DNA of 64,000 nucleotides from Tritrichomonas musculus. Its lineage: Eukaryota > Parabasalia > Tritrichomonadida > Tritrichomonadidae. Below the pieces are notes generated by a model, which searched no databases, was not told the DNA's origin, and saw nothing but the letters and a program-made list of their open reading frames with translations. Location: positions 744,001 through 808,000 of the forward strand of contig JAPFFF010000052.1 in NCBI GenBank assembly GCA_039105265.1, in the 5' to 3' direction. The translations under genes and the position numbers were made by a program. Of this stretch, positions 50,528-58,900 are shown piece by piece; the first letter of the stretch is position 1, and each line of letters starts with the position of its first letter.

Positions 50528-51370
50528 CTAAGCCATTGGCCTGCTGCTGTCGACATCGGCGCAAAAATCTCTCCATTTTATTCCAGAGAAGTCGCTGTTT
50601 TGGTAGTGTCTAATGAGTGACACCATATAGTTTTCAGGGATGCCGAATCCGCATCTATCCAAGTGTCTCCTAAACTCGGCCTCATAGATGACGTCAAAGA
50701 AGAGGCCGAAGACTCTCTTTCTTCATGATATGAGTCTTGCTCTGATGCAGTTGCAGATTGAAATGATGTTGTCGTAGAGGCCCAATTTCAGCCTGGCTGC
50801 CTGTGTGAAGTTGTTCAATTCCTCTGGAGTTATTTTTGTATCGGTCACTTCACCAAAGAGCTTCCTCCAGGCGAACTTTTCAGGCATTCTTCGGTCCTTG
50901 AAAGACTCGATGATTTGGGTGTAGCTTTCGTCATAAAGGTAACTGTTACATGATCTCAAAATTGCGTTCACATCACGTGTGTTGACAAAACCGTCGTTGG
51001 TCACATCATGATAACTGAATAAATCACCTATCGTCATCCGACCAGCTTGTGAAGCAGCAGCGCACTTTTTCAATGTCGTCAAAAATGAGTCCCGAATTGA
51101 GTCAATAAATGACGACATTTTAGGAAGCTCAAATGGACTAGATTCAAGGTCAGCTGATCTAGGTTTTATAGGACTCGAATTGGGAGTAATTCGAGGACTA
51201 ACTGTTCTTGGTGGAATTGTGTGTGTTGAACCGATAATTATTTCACCTTTATAAACCTTCACCGAAACCTTCTTCTCAATTTGCCAACTTTTTGAAATAA
51301 ATTGCGAGGTATTTATAGTATAAGTGTATAACATACTTGATCGTAAAAAAAAAATCTTTCTTTCAATCAA
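50528..51370 (-). pseudogene. EF-hand protein gene with one in-frame TGA
   Basis: A single frame runs from 51370 to the TAG at 50528-50530, interrupted only by TGA at 50723-50725. Before the TGA it reads a classic calcium-binding loop (DVTNDGFVNTRD, near residue 122) and helices LYDNIISICNCIRARLIS. After the TGA the same frame continues as RKRVFGLFFDVIYEAEFRRH and SGIKWRDFCADVD, clearly still EF-hand-like. The true start may be an internal Met such as MSSFIDSIRD at about residue 84, since the first residues are low-complexity. Preservation of frame on both sides means the stop is young, is read through, or is a sequencing error. The other EF loops are degenerate. Trichomonad genomes carry many EF-hand genes of this build. 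Confidence 0.7.
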
Positions 51371-51556
51371 TTTTTTTTTTCAATTAATTCTTAAAACAAG
51401 AAACAAAAGTTTCATTTAATAAAAATATCAATAAGATATTGATTTTTTATTTATAAAAGTGCTTTTACCTTATTCATTTTCAATTTTTTTATTTAGCATT
51501 GCTGTTTCTTTTTCTGGCACGTCTTCAACAACACACTCTTGGCGACTAATTTCAGT
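51371..51556. other. Short A+T-rich spacer
   Basis: No gene is seen. Readable remnants near 51470-51555 probably belong to the adjacent kinase fragment's 3' end. Confidence 0.4.
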
Positions 51557-52138
51557 TTAATCGTGAATTTCATCATCACTTTTCCTTAATTCATCCAATT
51601 CTCTTGACTCATCAATTCGACTTTTTGAGTGAATAAGATCATGAAGCTGAACAGTTTTCATACCAGAATAGAAATCAACGTCAGATTCTTCGATTGACTT
51701 CACATAACTCAAAAACTTTCCTTCGTCAACTTTTTCACCCAAGAAATCTTTCTCTGTTTTTAGAAGATATTCAATCTGGTCGAATGTTGGCCTATCTTTT
51801 GGATCATGTGCCCAACAAGACTCGAATAACGAACGATAACAGCAAGGAACGTCATTTTTAATTCCAGGACGACTGGCTTTTATTACAAATTCATTGAAAA
51901 GGCTGCTTACATTTCTGTTATTTTTGAAAGGAACTTCATTTGTCACAATTTCATAGACTAGAAAGGCGAATGAATAAACGTCTCCAGCTTTTGTGTATTC
52001 ATTCATCTGCAAAACTTCTGGTGCTGAATAACAAAAATTGCCTTTGATTCCTGACATTGACTGGTTTGTCATGCTTTCAAGCGCGTGATTCAGAATGCAA
52101 AGTCCGAAGTTTCCGATTTTTGGATGAAAGTTTTTATT
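51557..52138 (-). pseudogene. C-lobe fragment of a TKL-like protein kinase
   Basis: The frame is open upstream of the first ATG (52072) and begins abruptly inside a kinase domain at FHPKIGNFGLCILNHALESM, where DFG has become NFG. It continues with IKGNFCYSAPEVLQMNEYTK, DVYSFAFLVYEIVTNEVPF and SCWAHDPKDRPTFDQIEYLL. The N-lobe, the catalytic HRD loop and any start are missing, so no active kinase can be made. The C-terminal tail is acidic and ends DDEIHD. It is a 5'-truncated relative of the second kinase domain at 33.1-34.9 kb. Confidence 0.8.
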
Positions 52139-52260
52139 GAAGAAGATGCATACATATTGAAATTGTTTATTCTACAAAAAATCATTGTATAAAAAATTTG
52201 AATATATGGTCAAATTATTAACCATACATTGTCAAAAAATATTAATTATTTATTATTTTA

Positions 52261-54213
52261 TTAAAAAATATTGCAGCACTTTGATGATGAATTTCCTGGT
52301 TGAGTAGTTTGCCTTGCTTTTGCATTTTTTTTGTCTTCTTTAGCAGCCATTTTATAATAACGGTTAGCTTCTGCAATGTTTTTTGGGATTCCATCACCTT
52401 CATAAAGCATGTCTGCGTAATATTTCATTGCAGCAACATTACCCTTATCAGCAGACATTTTGAGGTATCTTGCACCTTCTTCTCTATTACGAAATGTTCC
52501 GAGACCTTTTCTGAGCATGAGACCGCAACCGCACATTCCTACATGATTACCCATTTCAGCTGATTTTTTAAACAACTTAAAAGCTTCATTGTAATTAACA
52601 GGAACACCCAAACCATTAAAAAGCATTTCACCATAAGAAGCCATTCCATGTGCATTTCCTTTATCAGCTGACATTTTAAAGAAACGACAAGCTTCCTTGT
52701 AATTCTTTTCAATTCCATCACCATTTTTAAGCATGAAACCATAATCATTCATGGCATATTCAACACCTTTATCAGCTGCCATTCTATAGTAACGAGCTGC
52801 TTCTTTCTTATTTACTGGAATTCCATTACCATCATCAAGCATGCCAGCATAATAATACATTGCATAATCATTACCTTTTTCTGCAGCCATTTTAAAATAT
52901 CGTTCAGCTTCTTTGGGATCTTTTTTAGTTCCTTTTCCATCTCTAAACAATATTCCACATCCGCACATTCCTCTTGAGTCTCCATTATCAGCTGCTATTT
53001 TCAAATATTTCATAGCTTCATCATAATCAGAATCTTCATTGATTAGGATATTTCCATATTCAACCATTGCATCAACATTGCCATTGTCTGCTGCTTTTTT
53101 GTACCAATGTGATGCTTCTTTTAAGTCAACTGGTATTCCGTCACCTTTTTTAAGCATTTCTGCATAATAAAACATTGCATCAACATTGCCATTGTCTGCT
53201 GCTTTTTTGTACCAATGTGCTGCTTCTTTTAAGTCAACTGGTATTCCGTCACCTTTTTTAAGCATTTCTGCATAATAAAACATTGCATCATAATTACCTT
53301 TTTCTCCAGCCATCTTGAAATATTCAGCTGCTTTTTCTTTATTACGAAATGTTCCAATACCTTCTCGCATCATGTAGCCCAAACCGCAAAGTCCAACTGA
53401 ATTTCCTTTTTCTGCTGCTTTTTCGAAACAATGATAAGCTTCAACATAATTAATTTTGACACCAATACCATTGAATAGCATATCACCATAGTTTGCATTT
53501 GCTTCTGCATCATCTTCATCAGCTGCCATTTTATAATAACGTGCTGCTTCCGTTGTATTCTTTTCAATACTTATGCCACATTTGAGCATGTGAGCGTACT
53601 TTTTCATTGATGTTACTAATCCTTTATCTGCTGCTATTTTGAAGTATTGAGCTGCTTTTGCTTTGTTTGTTGGAGTGACATCACCTTCATAAAGAAATAA
53701 TGCATATTGTTCACATGCATATGGATAAAAACCTTTGGTGTAATATATATGATCATCAATAATATCAATGTATTCATCTGGGACTGTTTCTCCATTTTTT
53801 AGGGCTTTTGACCAATTCTCATCTTGATCATTTTCAAAAGTATCAATATATAATTTTATAAAGTCAAATCTACTTGAGTCATCTATTAGCTCACCAATAC
53901 TTATCATACTGATTAAATCTCCTTTGTCAATTGCTTTTGTATAGTAATTCACGGATTCTTCTAGGTTTTGTGTTATATCATCCCCATTTGCAAGCATTCT
54001 TGCATATTCATACATTGCAATACAGTTACCTATATCAGCTGATTTTTTGTAATATTGTGCTGCCTCGGTGGGATTTGCTTGAATGCCTTCACCTTTTTTA
54101 AGAATGCTGGCATATTTGATCATTGCCCATTGGTTTCCTTTATCAGCTACATTTTTGTAAGATTTTATCTTTTTTGTTTGTGTTGAAGATAAAGCTTTCT
54201 TGGTTGTTTTCAT
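52261..54213 (-). CDS. Sel1-repeat protein with C-terminal CaaX-like motif (650 aa)
   Basis: From about residue 20 almost the whole chain is Sel1-like repeats of about 36 residues (NPTEAAQYYKKSADIGNCIA, MYEYARMLANGDDITQNLEE); about 15 units are visible. Each has the Ala/Gly helix-packing pattern and the (L)xxGDGI turn. The extreme C-terminus is SSKCCNIF: the last four residues, C-N-I-F, fit a CaaX box, and a terminal Phe favours geranylgeranylation, so membrane attachment is plausible. No transmembrane segment or signal peptide is present. Two adjacent units are near-identical at DNA level (separate entry). The role is probably a scaffold on a membrane; partners are unknown. A short N-terminal Lys/Thr-rich leader (MKTTKKALSSTQTKK) precedes the solenoid. 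Confidence 0.9.
   Translation of the reverse strand: MKTTKKALSSTQTKKIKSYKNVADKGNQWAMIKYASILKKGEGIQANPTEAAQYYKKSADIGNCIAMYEYARMLANGDDITQNLEESVNYYTKAIDKGDLISMISIGELIDDSSRFDFIKLYIDTFENDQDENWSKALKNGETVPDEYIDIIDDHIYYTKGFYPYACEQYALFLYEGDVTPTNKAKAAQYFKIAADKGLVTSMKKYAHMLKCGISIEKNTTEAARYYKMAADEDDAEANANYGDMLFNGIGVKINYVEAYHCFEKAAEKGNSVGLCGLGYMMREGIGTFRNKEKAAEYFKMAGEKGNYDAMFYYAEMLKKGDGIPVDLKEAAHWYKKAADNGNVDAMFYYAEMLKKGDGIPVDLKEASHWYKKAADNGNVDAMVEYGNILINEDSDYDEAMKYLKIAADNGDSRGMCGCGILFRDGKGTKKDPKEAERYFKMAAEKGNDYAMYYYAGMLDDGNGIPVNKKEAARYYRMAADKGVEYAMNDYGFMLKNGDGIEKNYKEACRFFKMSADKGNAHGMASYGEMLFNGLGVPVNYNEAFKLFKKSAEMGNHVGMCGCGLMLRKGLGTFRNREEGARYLKMSADKGNVAAMKYYADMLYEGDGIPKNIAEANRYYKMAAKEDKKNAKARQTTQPGNSSSKCCNIF
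53069..53284 (-). repeat. Recent duplication of one 36-codon Sel1 unit
   Basis: The 108-bp unit at 53069-53176 is repeated at 53177-53284 with one visible base difference in the core, changing Ser to Ala (EASHW against EAAHW). It is inside the Sel1 gene and in frame. Confidence 0.85.
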
Positions 54214-54595
54214 CTTTTATGTTGATAAAATTTAATAAAAAATAATATTTTAAAATGTATTTTTTTTCTGGAAATTATTTAATGTTTTTTAATATATATT
54301 ATTTTATTATTGTTATTAATTCATTCATATAATAATATAATATTTTGTTTATATTTTTATTATTTGTATATGAAGATATACCGAAATATTATGAATAAAA
54401 AGATTCTTAAAATTCAGAATATAAATGAAAAAACGTTTATTATTATATTCCTGCATTCAATTTTGAATTAATAACCCAGTATCAATTTAATTGTATTGAA
54501 AAAAAATTCAAAAATTAACGGAAATGAGAAAACAATTTTATTTCTGAATTAAAAGTGTTTCAAGATAAAAATTTATATGAAATTCAGATTTCAAA
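54214..54595. other. Intergenic between divergent genes
   Basis: No gene or clear repeat is seen. It is very A+T-rich, with ATAATATAATA runs. Confidence 0.5.
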
Positions 54596-54844
54596 ATGTA
54601 TTCGAATACAGCAAATAAATTGATATCAAATCATTTGCCTGTTAAGAACTTTTTGAAAATTGGATTTCTTCTTTTGCTTTGTTTTGGTTCGTTCATGATG
54701 AACTTCCACTATCAACGCTCTGCATTAAATAATGACAATGATAAAGTTGCTTCTGATTACGATCAAGAGCAAAATCCTCATGACTCTCTTAACGAAAACG
54801 AGAAATTCGTTAAGGATGGAAAATACAATGATCAGAAAAAATGA
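54596..54844 (+). CDS. Small single-pass membrane protein (82 aa)
   Basis: After a 20-residue polar start (MYSNTANKLISNHLPVKNF) there is one hydrophobic segment, IGFLLLLCFGSFMMNF, at about residues 22-38. A hydrophilic, acidic C-terminal domain of about 44 residues follows (NNDNDKVASDYDQEQ, ending NDQKK). The shape is that of a type II or signal-anchor protein. No family is recognised. Its composition is better balanced than the surrounding A+T-rich DNA, with a clear ATG and stop, which supports a real gene, but a frame of 83 codons can arise by chance. Confidence 0.5.
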   Translation: MYSNTANKLISNHLPVKNFLKIGFLLLLCFGSFMMNFHYQRSALNNDNDKVASDYDQEQNPHDSLNENEKFVKDGKYNDQKK

Positions 54845-55084
54845 GTTTCAAAAAGATTATTTTAAATAAATCATTTTTCAACTTTTATTTTGATTTCTAA
54901 TGATGAGTCACTAATTTTTTTAATTTATGTTTTATTAAATAATTAATTTTCATAAATGAAACTATTTAGTTTCAATCATCATTGCAAACTTAAGTTATTA
55001 TAGACAATAAAAAGATTTTGTGATTACAAATACAAATCAAGCAAAATCTCTAAAATATTAATTTTTACAGCATTTAAAAAACTT
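54845..55084. other. Intergenic
   Basis: A+T-rich; no gene or repeat is seen. It ends where the duplicated cupin promoter copy begins. Confidence 0.5.
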
Positions 55085-55419
55085 TTTTTCTCACTAATAT
55101 TAGTCATTTTAGTTTTTTCTCACGAATAATATTTTTAAAAACTCTTTATTTGTCATTTTAGTTTTTTGCTAAAGATTGAACATATTACTCAAAATAGAAT
55201 TACTATAGATAAAAGTACTATAGGAAATTGTATTCATTCAAAAAAATACTATAGTAAAAATTAGTATTCAAATAGAATGAAGTGAGATGATATGTTGGCC
55301 AAATCAATTTATATCATTTCATTTTTATTTTTTTGGTAAAGAATAAATGTCAGTGAAAACAGTTGCAGAAGGATCAAATTATACAGCTGTTAACATCGGA
55401 AAACTCAGCGACAAATGCC
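55085..55419 (+). repeat. Truncated second copy of the cupin promoter and first 22 codons
   Basis: The stretch matches 62497-62807: about 260 bp of upstream DNA and the first 22 codons (MSVKTVAEG...YTAVNIGKLSD) are shared with a few differences and a 25-bp length change. Similarity stops abruptly inside codon 23. Of the four coding differences I see, three are third-position and silent. Conserved words include TTGCTAAAGATTGAACATAT, ACTATAGGAAATTGTATTCA and GAAGTGAGATGATATGTTGG. Confidence 0.85.
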
Positions 55420-55508
55420 CCTACTTTAACTGTAATTTTAACGGTTATATTATATATTTACCTGTAAAAACAACCAGAGATATGAATTTTATGATAAATT
55501 GCGCATAA
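55347..55508 (+). CDS. Chimeric 53-aa ORF: cupin N-terminus fused to novel tail
   Basis: From the duplicated ATG the first 22 residues are those of the cupin at 62747 (with Ser for Ala). The frame then continues into unrelated DNA for 31 codons (CPYFNCNFNGYIIYLPVKT and on) before TAA. Because the full upstream region of the expressed-looking cupin was copied too, this frame may be transcribed. No cupin fold can form. Whether it makes a protein is unknown; it may simply be a broken copy. Confidence 0.35.
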   Translation: MSVKTVAEGSNYTAVNIGKLSDKCPYFNCNFNGYIIYLPVKTTRDMNFMINCA

Positions 55509-55521
55509 AATGTTTTAAAAA

Positions 55522-55696
55522 TACTAGCATACATAAATATTTATAAGACGAATTCAAAAAAACTGGAAATTCAGATAAAAAATTGAATATGATTTATATA
55601 AAAAAGACTTAATAAATTAGTCGAAATGTTAACGTTAAAATTATTCAAAAAATGGTTTTTTGAATACGTCTTATAAATATTTTTGTATACTATGTA
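55522..55696. mobile_element. 175-bp palindromic MITE-like element
   Basis: The left arm TACTAGCATAC...AAATATTTATAAGACG starts at 55522, and the right arm CGTCTTATAAATATTTTTGT...ACTATGTA ends at 55696. They are inverted copies over about 42 bp with a few mismatches and one indel. The ends are TA. It lies about 100 bp downstream of the breakpoint of the truncated cupin copy. The size and near-complete palindromic build fit a small non-autonomous Tc1/mariner-like element, but there is no transposase to prove it. Confidence 0.55.
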
Positions 55697-55904
55697 TTTA
55701 ATGATTCATGTTGTAGTGACTCATTGATTAGTTTAATCAAATAAGTTTTTTTGAATTAACCTTTTTTTAAAATTTAATCCAATAGAAAACTTTTTTTCGT
55801 AGATAGATAGTAATTAAAAAGTAAATAATAATAGTAAAAGATTGCTTTTTTTTATTTGAGAAATTTTCTGTTAATTAATTAATTAATTAAAAAAAAAAAT
55901 AACT

Positions 55905-58900
55905 TTAGAAGAAGAGGTCAAATGCATCGTTAATTTGATCTTGGTTCAATTCATTTTCACCACCTTCTTCTTCAGCATTACCTTCACCACCAGCAGTTTC
56001 GTTATCTCCATCATCATTTTCGGCCTCAATTTCATTTTCAGCCTCAACATCATCATCAGCATCAACTTTGCATTCACATTCAGCAACATCCAAGCATTCA
56101 TCATTGCACGTAATTCCTGCATCCATTTCACATTCAGGAGCGCATTCAGGTTCACAAGGAGCGCATTCTTTAGCTTCCATTAATACTCTTGGAGCCATTC
56201 TAGTCTTTCGTTTTGCAGAAGCGAATGATGCAACTTTAGAATCAGCAAGATCTGCCATTGCGTTAGTAACAGTGAAACTTTGAGGAGCAGCCATTGGAGC
56301 AGCAAAGTCCATTATTGGTTCTGGTGGTGGTGGTGGTGCAGCAGCTCCTAATGAAGCCATTTTCATTGCACCATATTTAACTTGTGGACCATGAACTCTA
56401 TTAAATCTTATTGCACCAGGTGGAGGAGCTGAATTAGAAAATGAATCAACAGAATAAGTTGTATATGTGATAACTTCTTCTTTCTTCTTGCAAAAGATGC
56501 CGAGATTTGATAGGATTTCAACAAGTTCATCTTCGTTGAGGCCTTCAATTGTCTTCTCATCTGGCATATGCGAAAGTACATCAGGTGAAATGAGGTCAGC
56601 TAATTCTGATGCTCTTTGCATTGAAAACCGAAGCTTCGATTGTGAATCATCTAAGTTTCTTGAAAGTTCAACCGAATGTTTTGCAGTAAATGATGATTTC
56701 AAGTGCTGATAAATTTGTGTCACACTTTTTGGAAGTCCAATTACAATCTCTTCATGATGTGTAACAATGATGATGAATTTAGAAAGAGCTTCTTCTTTCT
56801 TGTCCTGTTTGTAAAGATGAACCATATCTTCAACAAGTTGATCACCGAAAATCGATGCATATGATTCTAGTCTCAAAAATACATCTTGAGCAACAGCAGG
56901 ACGTTTTTTCCTGAGAACATTCAATAATTTTCTGCTGAATTGTGAAACAGAAACCATTTCGTTTTCTTCTTTGAATTCAATAAATGGCTTTTCTATTGTG
57001 TTTATTATTGTTGAATATGAGTTCTCGAGTTTCTTGAAAGGTTCTGGATAAGGCGAATCTTTGTTTAAGTGTGTGTTTGCCTTCAGAATTGCAAATGAAT
57101 GTTTTTGAATCTTAGAAAGTGCTTCACAATAAGAATCGAAACAATTTGCGAATTCTGGATTCTTCATTGTGAATGATGTAGCATAAGTTAAGAAAGCTTC
57201 ATTATCATCACTTGGTTCAATTTCTTTGAGTCCTTTTTCGATGAATGGTGAAATTATCTGGTGAATTTCTGGACCAACGTTAATTTCATTCAAAACAGTG
57301 ACGGTGAGTTCATAAATGTGTGATTTCTTCGATTTCAGTCCTGATAAAATTATCTTTTCAATGCATTTGTAATAAAGATCACCAATTTCTTTTGGTATGT
57401 TTAATTCTGGGCCTTGTTGAATGATGTAATGACGAGGAAGTGCATCATCAATCATTAAATCAGAAAGTGCAGGAATTGAACTCATCTTTCTAATTGAAGC
57501 ATTTTCACTGATGAGAATGCAAAAGAAGGCTGTAATTTCATCAGGTGATTTCGAATGTGCTGATTCAATTATATCCAAAATTTCTTTAAGTGGAATCTTT
57601 TCACCTGCTAAATGTGCCATTATTGAATAATAGACAGCATTTGCACATGCTGCCCGTTTTGCATAAATGCTTCTATTTGTGATTTTCTTAAGGTATTCAA
57701 GTGTTGATTGTGGTGCTGGAAATCCTACAAATCTTGGATGAATTGAACATGCAGCAAGAGAGACCAAAAAGTCATCCAAAATTTGTTTTCCACTAGAAAC
57801 TTCATTAATTAGAGTATTAATGATTTTCTTGCATTCAACGAGTCCAGATTGATGCAATAAATAATGATAGAAATCATTAGAATTTAATAAGAAAAGAGGT
57901 GAATTCATACATAATAAAATTTGTTCAATGTTTCCATTCTTAAATATAGCATCAAAAAGAGCAATGTTTTTGTTTGGTACTTTTTGTGCAATTGTTCTTT
58001 CATTCAATCCACAAAGTTTTTGTAGATTTGAAAGATTTCCAATATTTGGTGAACAAAGTTGAGATACAGAAACCATGAATCTATAAACATCGTTATAAGA
58101 AGCAATTCTATTCTTATACATTTTGGATAAATTAGTTTTTGTTGAAACAAAATCATTGATTAAAAGATCAAATAATTCAGTCAACATTGAATATGAACTT
58201 GATTTAGATCCATAATCTTTTATACTTGTAAAGTTTTGAAGATATTCAATACTATCATATTCATTAGCAAATGAATCAGCTTTACATTTGTTTAAGGCAT
58301 CCATAATTGTAATAAAACATGTATGAACATTTTTACGATAATATGGTGTTTTTGCAGATTCACTTAATTCATGACTTCTATGAGTTGTTGTATCAACTTT
58401 AAATACATCATCATATGGTTCATTATCCAAATATTTTGTATTATTATAAGTTCTTTCGATTGTTTTTATTAAATCTTGGTTCAAATTGTTAGTATTTCGA
58501 TATGTTTGTAATTTGAAATTTTTAACATTTTCATAAAAACTCTTTGTATTGAAAATGTTATCTGAATATCGATGACTTTGGAATATAATAAATATTGGAA
58601 AACCATTGAATTTTGGTGGTGGTTTATTCTTTTGTTGAAGGTAATCTTCTTCATTCAAAAATCTTGCAATTGATGCATTTTTGACGATTTCATATGATTC
58701 ATCGTTATAAATTGAACATTCATTCTTATTTACTTCATTTAAAAACTCGAAAAATGGTTTAGAATAAAGAACGTTGAAATTGTTTCTTGTTTGATCAATA
58801 TAAAAGTTTCTTTGAGTATCAATTTTTGGCATATCCAAAGAGAAGTTATAATTAAAAATATCATATCCACCATTTGATATATCATTAACTAAATTCTGGA

